64,000 nt of DNA from Bacteroidia bacterium (GTDB taxonomy: Bacteria > Bacteroidota > Bacteroidia > Flavobacteriales > Flavobacteriaceae): positions 1 through 64,000 of the forward strand of contig JAUIAY010000003.1 in NCBI GenBank assembly GCA_030425285.1, read 5' to 3'. Below are positions 1-8,181 of the stretch, piece after piece. Below the pieces are notes generated by a model that had not been told where the DNA came from, ran no database searches, and saw only the letters and a program-made list of their open reading frames with translations. A program made the position numbers and the translations under genes. Every line of letters begins with the position of its first letter. The stretch's first letter is position 1.

Positions 1-127
1 AACAATGGCTATAATTCATTGCGGTTGAATTCCTAATCGGAATTCAACGCAAATTTGCTATCTTTCGGCTACGGCGGAAAGAATCCTGCGGATTTTTCCG
101 CAACGAAATCATAGCCTAGACCGTTGG
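1..127 (+). repeat. attC-like imperfect palindrome, left of serine hydrolase gene
   Basis: Seen in sequence: the left arm (AAC at 1-3, GGCTAT at 7-12, TTGCGG at 19-24) pairs with the right arm (CCGCAA at 98-103, ATAGCC at 111-116, GTTGG at 123-127). The spacer next to the outer box is 3 nt on the left and 6 nt on the right. The loop between the arms is about 70 nt and has its own small hairpins. The site ends GACCGTTGG, exactly as the site at 1620-1746 does. The left end is probably cut by the window (CC expected just before base 1). A long imperfect stem with unpaired bases on one side and conserved AAC/GTT ends resembles an integron attC site. That identity is inferred; no integrase is in view. 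Confidence 0.55.
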
Positions 128-150
128 TGGTCATTTAAGAACAGAATACA

Positions 151-1605
151 ATGAAAAGAATCGGATTAATATTCCTACTCATTTTCCTGCAATATTCCAT
201 TGCTTATTCCCAGAATGAAGCACATAGAATTATTAAGGAAAGAATGAAATCTATGGATATTCCGGGAATAGCTTTTCTGATTGCCAAAGATGGAAAAATA
301 ATTGACGAAGGATATTATGGAAAAGCTAATTTGGAATTAGATGTTGAGGTGACAGAAAAATCGGTCTTTGCTATAGCGTCAATGAGCAAAACCTATACAG
401 CCGCAGCTATATTGTTGATGGCGGAAAACGGACAATTGGACTTGGATGATTCAATAAAAAAATATATACCGGAAGCTCCTGATTTTTGGAAACCCGTTAC
501 CATAAAACATCTTCTAACCCATTCATCTGGGTTGGTTGAGGATTGGAGTCTATACGACTGGAATGCATCAAATGAATTGTTTTTGAAAACACAGACAGAC
601 AGTGACTTTCTAAAAGTTCATTTTAAGGAAGAACTAAAATTTAAACCCGGAACTGATGTATCCTATGCAAGTGGACACTTTATTTTAGGGATTGTGATTG
701 AAAGGATAACAGGAGAATTTTATGGAGCGTATCTCGAAAAGAACATCTTCGAGCCTTTATACCTCAAGGAGACATACGTTGACCATCCTTACAAAATTAT
801 CCCTCACAGGGTTTCCGGTTATTTTTATTATGACACGGATATAATAAATAGTCCAGTATCCGGAATTGGAAATGGGATTTCAATTGCACCTGTTGCACAT
901 GGCAGAGGAGATGCAGGTATTCGAACAACTGCAAATGACTTAATGAAATTTTACAATGCCCTTTTTACAACAGAACTCCTTAATGAGCAATCGAAGAAAA
1001 CGATGTTTAAGCCAGCAACACTAGAAAATGGCGACTACATTTCAACGGGAGCAGGATGGATGAATTGGCCCTTGGGAGGCATTTCCATTTCAGAACACAG
1101 TGGCGGTTTTAGAACTGGATTTAGTAGTCAGGCCTTGGTTATTCCAGAGGATAAATTTGTGGTAATTGTCCTGACCAATTTGAAGGGACCAGACAATTCA
1201 TATAGTGGTGCCAGTTTTCCCTTGACCAAAGAACTTGCATCAATTTACTATCCCGAATTAGAGCAACTTTCAAAAAAATCACCAGTTAAAGACACTAAAA
1301 TAGAATTGACCAATAATCATCTGGATTTTTTTCAGGGAATAAAATCAAATGAAGCAAATGTAAATATTAATCGGAATTTTCCCTTTTCCTATTATTCCAA
1401 TAATTTAAAAGAGGCCATATCGGAGACTGAATCAATCACATACTTGGGTGAAAAGAAAGTTGAAAACCAAAAAGTGAATTTCTTCAGTGTGGATATTCAA
1501 ATCTTAAGGTACTATCGTTTAAATGGCAAAAAAACGCTTTATACGACTGTGTATCTTGACAAGGACGAAAAGCTGGTATTTATTGATTACCCGGAAACTG
1601 AATAA
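151..1605 (+). CDS. Serine hydrolase, class C beta-lactamase / PBP-like family, exported
   Basis: This is a 484-aa protein with an N-terminal signal peptide (hydrophobic residues 4-19 ending SYSQ), so it should be periplasmic or envelope-bound. The class C beta-lactamase / DD-peptidase / esterase fold shows as S77-x-x-K80 (SMSK), the tyrosine motif Y172-A-S174, and HSGG near residue 322 in place of KTG. These residues make up the serine acyl-enzyme active site of the family. The substrate could be a peptide, ester or beta-lactam and cannot be read from sequence. A C-terminal domain of about 110 residues follows the catalytic domain. The gene stands alone between two attC-like palindromes, which suggests a mobile gene cassette. 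Confidence 0.9.
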   Translation: MKRIGLIFLLIFLQYSIAYSQNEAHRIIKERMKSMDIPGIAFLIAKDGKIIDEGYYGKANLELDVEVTEKSVFAIASMSKTYTAAAILLMAENGQLDLDDSIKKYIPEAPDFWKPVTIKHLLTHSSGLVEDWSLYDWNASNELFLKTQTDSDFLKVHFKEELKFKPGTDVSYASGHFILGIVIERITGEFYGAYLEKNIFEPLYLKETYVDHPYKIIPHRVSGYFYYDTDIINSPVSGIGNGISIAPVAHGRGDAGIRTTANDLMKFYNALFTTELLNEQSKKTMFKPATLENGDYISTGAGWMNWPLGGISISEHSGGFRTGFSSQALVIPEDKFVVIVLTNLKGPDNSYSGASFPLTKELASIYYPELEQLSKKSPVKDTKIELTNNHLDFFQGIKSNEANVNINRNFPFSYYSNNLKEAISETESITYLGEKKVENQKVNFFSVDIQILRYYRLNGKKTLYTTVYLDKDEKLVFIDYPETE

Positions 1606-1619
1606 GATGAAAACGACCT

Positions 1620-1746
1620 CCAACATTGTATAAGCGCAATGCGGGCGAAAGTGCTAAATTTAGATGAATTGACCATTAAAAAACTTAAAGCCAAGCCGGA
1701 ACTGAAGTGCTTCTAATCCCGCACTACGCTTATACTTGACCGTTGG
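1620..1746 (+). repeat. attC-like imperfect palindrome, right of serine hydrolase gene
   Basis: Seen in sequence: outer boxes CCAAC (1620-1624) and GTTGG (1742-1746) enclose an 18-bp stem. The left arm at 1628-1645 pairs with 1718-1735 at 16 of 18 positions, and the two exceptions are G-T type. Spacers are 3 nt on the left (ATT) and 6 nt on the right (TTGACC), the same asymmetry as the site at 1-127. The length is also the same, 127 bp. It begins 15 bp after the hydrolase stop codon, where a cassette attC would lie. It could also act as a transcription terminator, but there is no clear T tract. Confidence 0.6.
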
Positions 1747-1929
1747 CAATAATGGTGATCCTGTTTACGCAGCAAAAAAAAGGCCTAGTTTTAGGTTTCG
1801 ATTTTTTGAGAATTTTAAGGTAGATAATTCAGAAAAACTACTGTGCTGTGTTTCAAAATTACCATAAACCATTTGCAAACCTTGAAAAAAAGGCTCTTTC
1901 TCTTGTCTATTTTTATCCTGTTCTTTCCT

Positions 1930-2679
1930 TTAGTCTTTTGACATGTTGTTAAGTTCCTCTAGGTTTTTTTCTGCCAGTTCATCAGTGATAAATGGTAAGG
2001 TAAGATGTAATGACAGGTAACTAGAGTTATTGTTTTGCGTACTAATTTGGTCTTTTAAAATATCGGTAAAACCGTGGTAATAGCGCAAGTGTACAATAAT
2101 ACCCTTGCCTTTATGGGCTTTCCCTAAAACATAGGCAAAGTCTGCCATGAGGCCGTAGTCAACGTCTTCGGTGTACCCATCAAAGTTTTGGGTAAAACTG
2201 CCTTCGGGTCTCATAAACTCCGCTCTGGACTTTTGCAAAAACGATATTTGCGGCCCTAATGCAAAGCGGTATTTTTTATTATTGGTTTGGTAAGTAACCA
2301 ATAAGGGCACATCAATGTAGTTTAAGGTTACATTGGTTTCTGCATTGGCAAATTGTGAATCTAAATTTGGATTGCCGGTAGATAAGGTAAAGCTATCCAA
2401 TTGCAGGTTTCTTCTGGCCAAAAAGTAAATATTGGGATTAAAAAACCAATTTTCGGATAGTTTGAGATTACCACCTATTCCGAAATTAATTCCCAGTTTG
2501 GATCTGTCGGCATTGTCCAAATTGGAATAGAATGGTTGTGTGACACCAAACTCCAAACTGATATTGAATTTTTCGGAGGCTACCTTGTCACCAAACAATA
2601 ACGCAAAAAGAGCTGCTTGAGCCTGCAAAGCCGTTACAGAAAAGACTGTAAATGCCAAAAGTAAAATAGGTTTTTTCAT
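1930..2679 (-). CDS. Outer-membrane beta-barrel protein (PorT/OmpW-like size), unknown ligand
   Basis: This 249-aa protein starts with a clear signal peptide (MKKPILLLAFTVFSVTALQAQA). The mature part is rich in alternating aromatic/polar strands (for example SLEFGVTQPFYSNL, YRFALGPQISFL, IVHLRYYHGF), typical of an eight-stranded outer-membrane barrel of Bacteroidota. The last about 20 residues are charged and lie beyond the predicted barrel. It lies 10 bp downstream of the 366-aa barrel gene, and the three barrel genes 4986-1930 are probably co-transcribed. No specific function is recognised. Confidence 0.75.
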   Translation of the reverse strand: MKKPILLLAFTVFSVTALQAQAALFALLFGDKVASEKFNISLEFGVTQPFYSNLDNADRSKLGINFGIGGNLKLSENWFFNPNIYFLARRNLQLDSFTLSTGNPNLDSQFANAETNVTLNYIDVPLLVTYQTNNKKYRFALGPQISFLQKSRAEFMRPEGSFTQNFDGYTEDVDYGLMADFAYVLGKAHKGKGIIVHLRYYHGFTDILKDQISTQNNNSSYLSLHLTLPFITDELAEKNLEELNNMSKD

Positions 2680-2689
2680 AATTTAGTTT

Positions 2690-3790
2690 TTAAAGTCCAA
2701 AGCGATATTGCAGACCTCCAAAAAATTGTTGTCTGCCAGATGAGTAGCCATATTCGGCACGTATCATCCAATGTTTATTTAATTGAAATTGTGAACCTAC
2801 AATAAAGTTCCACATGGTTTCCTGTTCTTTGTCCAGAGTATAGTCCACGGTAGAACTTTCGGCTGTTCCCAAAGCATTTTCGGCACCATTCAACAATTGC
2901 GAAGCAGCGTTAAGCTTTAATTGATTGCCTTCACGTTTGGCAATATTTACAGGGTTTGACTGTTGTACCGGACTTAAGCCATTCCACCAGTCATCCAGTT
3001 CTATTTGGGCTTCCCCTATTTTAACCTGACCTGCCGCAACTTTACTTTCCCATTGGTCTATGGGCAAAACATCACCCAATGCCAAGCTACCTCGTGTATC
3101 CCGACTGACCTTTACCCGAAAACCACCTACCCATACCGAGATATTCCTTTCTGGTTTTTTAAGTTTGAAGGTCTTCCCTATTCTAGGGTCAAACACAAAG
3201 GCATAAACCGGGTTTTCCTGGGCATCAACATCGGTCCACGTAAAGTTCATATCAAAAGCAATCCAGCCACCAAAAAAACCGGCCGTTGGCGTTAAACCAA
3301 AACCTAGTGTGGTGGTACTAAACTCTGGATTGGTTTGAATTCTGAACAATTCTTCGGAGTTATTAATTCTGGGGATAACCACACTCACATCTACTTGAGT
3401 TGATGTATTGGCCCTAGCAATAATGCCATAGACATTCAAAAATGGAAAAATCCACAAGTCCGGACGCACGTTAATACCATTGGATGTTGCCGTTGTTTTA
3501 TTGAACCGTATAAGTTCATCAACATTATAAAGATCACTGTTATTAAAACCTATACTCACATTTGAAATAGTAATGTTGGACTTTTGCGTCAGGTAATTAA
3601 CACCCAAACCCGCAGAATAGGGTAAATCAAAACCCAAAGCTGCTGTCTTTTTTCCAAAGATGGGCAGCAAATAATTATATTCTATAGAATCTCTGTCCTT
3701 GGTGTTTAATTCAGAATATACTTGGGCATACGATTGATAGATAAAACTTAAGATTACTAAAATTGATAGTGTCGCTTTCTTTATGGACAT
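2690..3790 (-). CDS. Outer-membrane barrel-like protein of unknown function
   Basis: A 366-aa exported protein with signal peptide MSIKKATLSILVILSFIYQSYAQ. The body shows repeated short beta strands with glycine and aromatic residues and ends in an amphipathic strand with terminal residues YRFGL, as expected for an outer-membrane barrel. A middle segment (about residues 240-315) is polar and helical (EAQIELDDWWN, AASQLLNGAENALG) and may sit in the periplasm or pore. It is second in a set of three envelope genes. I do not recognise a named family. Confidence 0.7.
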   Translation of the reverse strand: MSIKKATLSILVILSFIYQSYAQVYSELNTKDRDSIEYNYLLPIFGKKTAALGFDLPYSAGLGVNYLTQKSNITISNVSIGFNNSDLYNVDELIRFNKTTATSNGINVRPDLWIFPFLNVYGIIARANTSTQVDVSVVIPRINNSEELFRIQTNPEFSTTTLGFGLTPTAGFFGGWIAFDMNFTWTDVDAQENPVYAFVFDPRIGKTFKLKKPERNISVWVGGFRVKVSRDTRGSLALGDVLPIDQWESKVAAGQVKIGEAQIELDDWWNGLSPVQQSNPVNIAKREGNQLKLNAASQLLNGAENALGTAESSTVDYTLDKEQETMWNFIVGSQFQLNKHWMIRAEYGYSSGRQQFFGGLQYRFGL

Positions 3791-3846
3791 ATTTGGTTTA
3801 TTTTTATTATTGCGCTTTAAAATTATTCTTTTCTTAATTGTGTTTA

Positions 3847-4986
3847 TTAGTTACGCTGCCCCCAAGCTGTTCCAAAAACCAGATAGTAACCAAAGTCATT
3901 ATTGGACCAAGCGACATCTATTCCCATACGTATTTTAAACTTCCTGGCTATTAAATAGCGGAAACCTGCTCCGTAATTGTAAACATAATCGGCATCCGAA
4001 AATCGTTCCTGCTCCTGAACCGCTTTAGCCAATCCGCCAAAAGCAACAGCACTCCATCGCATGGTAAAATCATAGCGTTGTTCGGTTTCCAGCAAGTAAG
4101 TTTCATCTCCCTGATATCTGGCCTGTGGCACACCACGTAACTGAACCGCAGGATGCACATAGAACGGTGCATCGCCGTTTTGCAAATCCATTTGAAAACG
4201 AAAACCACTGATCCAGTTATGCAAAATGGGCAGGTAATGCAAGGCCCTTACTTCAAATGTGCCAAATGTATAATCACTTCCTGTCCAGCTGTCATTGAAA
4301 TGATAGTTTATGTTTACAAAAGTTCCTTTATCGGGCGAGAAAAAATTGTCGCGCCCATCATATTCCACCACCAAAGCCGGACTACTCAAGATACTCTTAA
4401 AGTCCTTTTCCTTTATAAAATCTGGCAGCTCGTCATATTGGAATTCGGGTTTTACATGACTCGACACAAAAACGTACTCTATGCCAGCATAAAAGTTTGA
4501 GTCTCCAAACTGCTTTAAAAGCGAACCAAAAATGGGTACAGACCTAAAATTGAAAGCAAATTCCCTTTCGCCTAATACAGGTAGGTTTCTATAAAAATCC
4601 ATATTAATGGAACCGTAACCACCTCCAATGGAATACTTGAATTTATACTTTGTTATAACGCCAATATGAGCGCCGCCAACAAACCACGTATCATTAGCCG
4701 TATAAGCTCCCATAATGGCTGTAATATTGGGCGTCGTGTACTTATCAGTATACGGATGCTTGTTTGGATTGATAAAAATTGGGCCACCCATAACGCCTAT
4801 ACCTCCCAATGCCGGTTCGGTAACTGGTTTTAAGAATGGAATAAAACCTTTAGGGTTCAATAGAAAATCACTAAAGTCCAATTTGTTATCCAAAGAATCT
4901 CGAAGTATTCCTTTTTTCTTTGGGTTTTGGGCAATAAGTATTCCTGAAAAAATAATTAGCAAGATTAGCAAAAATAATCTTTTCAT
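3847..4986 (-). CDS. BamA/TamA-type surface antigen (D15-like) outer-membrane protein
   Basis: This 379-aa protein has a signal peptide (MKRLFLLILLIIFSGILIAQ). Its C-terminal part resembles the Omp85/bacterial surface antigen domain: FFSPDKGTFVNINY, the RGVPQARYQGD segment in the position of the family RGY/RGF loop motif, and a final barrel strand ending FGTAWGQRN. Unlike BamA it has no visible POTRA repeats, so it is a short Omp85-like barrel and not the essential assembly factor. It is first of three minus-strand barrel genes. The transported or assembled substrate is unknown. Confidence 0.8.
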   Translation of the reverse strand: MKRLFLLILLIIFSGILIAQNPKKKGILRDSLDNKLDFSDFLLNPKGFIPFLKPVTEPALGGIGVMGGPIFINPNKHPYTDKYTTPNITAIMGAYTANDTWFVGGAHIGVITKYKFKYSIGGGYGSINMDFYRNLPVLGEREFAFNFRSVPIFGSLLKQFGDSNFYAGIEYVFVSSHVKPEFQYDELPDFIKEKDFKSILSSPALVVEYDGRDNFFSPDKGTFVNINYHFNDSWTGSDYTFGTFEVRALHYLPILHNWISGFRFQMDLQNGDAPFYVHPAVQLRGVPQARYQGDETYLLETEQRYDFTMRWSAVAFGGLAKAVQEQERFSDADYVYNYGAGFRYLIARKFKIRMGIDVAWSNNDFGYYLVFGTAWGQRN

Positions 4987-5663
4987 GTTTTTGGTTGTTT
5001 GTAGATTATGAAGATACTTATAAAAAATGACATCGGGATACGCTATTTTATTTTGATAGTCATTATGAGTTAAGCTTTCATTAAAAAGAACACAGAAATA
5101 ATCAGCACCTGTTACAGTCTTCAGTCTTCAGTCATCTGTCATCTGTCATCAGTCACCAAAACCCACCATTCAACCCATAAAAACGCACTTAATCGTAAAA
5201 AAATAACACTTTATCGATAAAAAGTCTTGCATATATCAAAATCATTTTCTATATTCGATTCATTATAAGACAATTAATAGCAAAAATCATTGTCAGTTTG
5301 AGTGTTTATTTTTCAAGTTGCAACAAAAAATAAACCTATCTAGAACATCAACCACTAAAATCCAGACCGTCAGTGTCTGGACAAAAATCTCTCCCTAAGA
5401 ACAATAGTTAATAGTAATCCCAATACAGTAGTGTTGGGACTAAAAACTAATGCCTAATACCTAAAAACTAATAGTGTCACACTGAGCAAGCCTGCATCGA
5501 GCGAAGTCGAGATGTCGAAATGCTCTCGAATACTGGTGTCTGAGGCTCTCGAAGACACAAATCAAAACCTAACAGAAACCCTGCATAGCCGTGGCAAGAG
5601 CAATCTGTATAAAACCGGAAAGCGGCAAAACCAAATCTTTAATAACTTAAAACAAGAAAAGTT
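4987..5663. other. Intergenic region with short repeats, no supported gene
   Basis: 677 bp without a convincing reading frame. It holds six 7-bp repeats (5117-5158), an AT-rich block that should contain the divergent promoters, and around 5466-5530 a GC-richer patch with GAGCGAAGTCGAGAT and GAGGCTCTCGAAGAC. That patch belongs to the scattered palindromic repeats common in Flavobacteriaceae chromosomes. Confidence 0.6.
5117..5158. repeat. Six tandem 7-bp repeats (GTCWTCW)
   Basis: Seen in sequence: GTCTTCA twice, GTCATCT twice, GTCATCA once and GTCACCA once, head to tail without gaps. This is a simple short tandem array in non-coding DNA. Confidence 0.85.
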
Positions 5664-6554
5664 ATGAGTACTAAATTAAAAAACGGTTCCAAGTCGCACA
5701 CAGCGGACGAACTAATCAACCAAGTGGCACAACTGCCAAAACAACTATTGGAAAAACACAACATCCAATTGCAAGCCCCAACCGCCAAAGTTCCCACCGA
5801 TAGCGTCGGGAAAGAGCCAAAACTGAAGCGTGCACGCACCGCAGGCTATTACGAAACCGGCATGGCGCTCAACATCACCCACGGCATTCAGGTGGTAGAC
5901 TACCTGATAACCTATGGCACCGATTACAACCCCAGTAATCCCGCCATTGCCGTAGCAAGCCTACAAACCATGAACGACAAAGGGCAAGACCTCTTGGACA
6001 ACGCCCGTGCCAAAATGCAGGAAAAAAAGGGCACCACCCAAGCCCGTCAAGATGTGTATGGTGACCTCAAACCACTGGCAACACGCATCCTAAACGAGCT
6101 TGAAGCCTCCGGTGCCCCACAAGCAACCATAGACAACGCCAGGCACTACGTACGCAAAATCCGTGGCACACGTATCATTAAAATAGATCCGGACAGCACC
6201 GCAAACCACGTGAGTGCCAGCCAGACCTCCTTTACCGAGCAGATACAACATTTCACGGACCTCATTAACGTGCTAACGCCCTGCACCCAGTATCAGCCCA
6301 ACATCCCCGAGCTGCAACTCACCGCACTGGTAGCCAAGCGCGATGCCATGAAAACTACTAACAATGCCGTAAGCACCACACAAGCCGTATGGAGTACCGC
6401 ACGTGTAGAGCGCAACAAGTTCTTCAACGAGCCCGTAACAGGCTATGTAGATACCTTTCAGGCAGTCAAGCGCGCCGTAAAAGCCATCTTTGGCGCCAAC
6501 AGCCCGCAGTACCATCAGTTTAGAGGCCTATCCTTTAGACGTATTAAAGAGTAA
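5664..6554 (+). CDS. Hypothetical protein, GC-rich orphan
   Basis: A 296-aa protein, mostly helical by composition and without signal peptide or membrane segments. The first 60 residues are low complexity (many K, Q, A, P). The end carries a conserved-looking tail FGANSPQYHQFRGLSFRRIK. I do not recognise the family. Base composition is clearly richer in G+C (near 50% by eye) and C-ending codons than every neighbour, which suggests recent transfer or strong expression-driven codon choice. It is monocistronic, with repeats upstream and a strong terminator at 6591-6623. The ATG at 5664 follows an AAGAAAAG stretch. Confidence 0.75.
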   Translation: MSTKLKNGSKSHTADELINQVAQLPKQLLEKHNIQLQAPTAKVPTDSVGKEPKLKRARTAGYYETGMALNITHGIQVVDYLITYGTDYNPSNPAIAVASLQTMNDKGQDLLDNARAKMQEKKGTTQARQDVYGDLKPLATRILNELEASGAPQATIDNARHYVRKIRGTRIIKIDPDSTANHVSASQTSFTEQIQHFTDLINVLTPCTQYQPNIPELQLTALVAKRDAMKTTNNAVSTTQAVWSTARVERNKFFNEPVTGYVDTFQAVKRAVKAIFGANSPQYHQFRGLSFRRIKE

Positions 6555-6590
6555 GGCGCATTGTAAGGTAAAAACCCTTAATTACTTTTT

Positions 6591-6623
6591 AAAAACCACG
6601 AATGTTTTAAGTTCGTGGTTTTT
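6591..6623 (+). terminator. Rho-independent terminator of the 296-aa gene
   Basis: The inverted repeat AAAAACCACGAA (6591-6602) / TTCGTGGTTTTT (6612-6623) has a 9-nt loop and a T run. It lies 37 bp after the stop codon. Confidence 0.85.
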
Positions 6624-6671
6624 TATATCTCATGCTTATCAATTAATTTAATATATTAGTGCTATAGGTTG

Positions 6672-6695
6672 GATATAATCATTGATTATGTCCAA
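6672..6695. repeat. Hairpin upstream of the DUF1254 pair
   Basis: TTGGATATAATC pairs with GATTATGTCCAA (11 of 12 positions, 2-3 nt loop). It is immediately left of a GTTAGGCAACGTT motif (6698-6710). It could be an operator, a weak terminator or a cassette boundary. Confidence 0.4.
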
Positions 6696-6738
6696 TTGTT
6701 AGGCAACGTTATAACTAAACCATGTACTAATTTTAAAT

Positions 6739-8172
6739 ATGAAAACACAATTAAAATGGATGACTTTGGCACTTCTTCTTTTTGCTATGGGGTGTCAAGA
6801 ATCACAAAAAAAAGAGATATCACAAGAAGAAGCCAGAACAATTGCCAAAGAAGCCTATGTTTATGGTTTACCATTGGTTTTGAATTATAAAACCTTTTAC
6901 GCGAATACTATCAATGAAAATTCGGGAGATTATAAGGGTAAGATTAATAACATATCTTGCGAGGCTAGGCTATATACACCTCAAGACAAAGCCATAGTAA
7001 CAGTTAATTCCGACACCCCTTACTGCATGTATTGGAATGATGTAAGAACAGAACCTATAGTTGTTACAGTTCCTGAAATAGACCCAAATAGATATTACAG
7101 TTTCCAATTTATTGATTTATATACCCACAATTTTGCCTACGTGGGTTCACTAACTACAGGTAGTAAAGCAGGCACTTATTTAATAGCTCTTAATGATTGG
7201 GACGGAGAGGTTCCTGAGGGTATTACGGACGTTATTAGAACAGAAACAGGTATTTTCTTCACCATTGTGCGAACACAGTTATTAGATGCTCATGATTTGG
7301 ATAATGTTAAAGCCATTCAAAGTGACTATAAGTTAGAAAAATTAAGTGCCTATTTAGGTCAAGAACCTAAAGAAAGTACACCAACCGATGTGTACCCAGA
7401 ATGGGTTGAAGGTGCACAGTTTACAGAAGCCTCATTTAACTATCTGGATGCAGTTCTTAAATTGATTCAAAATCCTAATACTTCAGAAAAAGACCTATTG
7501 GAACGTTTTAAAAAATTAGGCATTGGAACTCCTGAAGGTTATGATTTTAATGGTTTTAGTTCAGAGATACAAGACGCTATTAAACAAGGCGTAAAAGAGG
7601 GTTTTGCAAAAATGGAAGCTTTTATAGCTGAAACCAACACAGATCCGCTGGGTAGTTCTAAAATATTTGGAACAAGAACCTTTTTAGAAAAGAGTGCTAA
7701 AAACAATTATAATTTCAATGATATTTATTTAATCAGGGCGGTTGCCGCACATTTGGGAATATATGGTAACTCGGCTTTGGAAGCCATTTACCCAACATTT
7801 TTAGTGGATGCAGATGGCCAACCTATGGATGCGTCTCAAAATAATTACACACTCACTTTTCAAGCCGATAGTTTACCTCCTGTTAATGCCTTTTGGTCCT
7901 TGACCATGTACGATGGAAAATCACAATTGTTGGTAGAAAATGACATAGATAGATATTTAATAAACGCTTCTATGGTTGATGATTTTGTTAAAAATGACGA
8001 CGGCTCTTTAACCATTTATGTCCAAAAAGACGCTCCTGAAAAAACATTGGAGTCTAATTGGCTTCCCGCACCCAATGGACCTTTTTATTCTGTATTAAGA
8101 CTATATGGACCAAAGGATAACATATTAACTGGGGAATGGGAAACCCCAAAAATGATAAAACAAATTAAATAA
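6739..8172 (+). CDS. DUF1254/DUF1214 domain lipoprotein (copy 1)
   Basis: A 477-aa lipoprotein with lipobox at C19 (FAMGCQ). An N-terminal DUF1254 domain (about 35-175: EAYVYGLPLVLNY, VNSDTPYCMYWNDVRTEP, RYYSFQFIDLYTHNFAYVGSL) is followed by a C-terminal DUF1214 domain (about 355-465: LPPVNAFWSLTMYD, IDRYLINASM, NWLPAPNGPFYSVLRLYGP). The two domains normally occur together in secreted proteins of unknown biochemical role. It sits 9 bp before a full-length paralogue, so the two are co-transcribed and arose by tandem duplication. Confidence 0.92.
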   Translation: MKTQLKWMTLALLLFAMGCQESQKKEISQEEARTIAKEAYVYGLPLVLNYKTFYANTINENSGDYKGKINNISCEARLYTPQDKAIVTVNSDTPYCMYWNDVRTEPIVVTVPEIDPNRYYSFQFIDLYTHNFAYVGSLTTGSKAGTYLIALNDWDGEVPEGITDVIRTETGIFFTIVRTQLLDAHDLDNVKAIQSDYKLEKLSAYLGQEPKESTPTDVYPEWVEGAQFTEASFNYLDAVLKLIQNPNTSEKDLLERFKKLGIGTPEGYDFNGFSSEIQDAIKQGVKEGFAKMEAFIAETNTDPLGSSKIFGTRTFLEKSAKNNYNFNDIYLIRAVAAHLGIYGNSALEAIYPTFLVDADGQPMDASQNNYTLTFQADSLPPVNAFWSLTMYDGKSQLLVENDIDRYLINASMVDDFVKNDDGSLTIYVQKDAPEKTLESNWLPAPNGPFYSVLRLYGPKDNILTGEWETPKMIKQIK

Positions 8173-8181
8173 GTAGATAAC

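Noticed and set aside
3005-3295. 96-aa plus-strand frame inside the 366-aa barrel gene (and similar antisense frames elsewhere)
   Set aside because: These are shadows of well-supported genes on the other strand, with no family resemblance.
6669-6890. 73-aa plus-strand frame before the DUF1254 gene
   Set aside because: It overlaps the start of a well-supported lipoprotein gene and begins in a hairpin.
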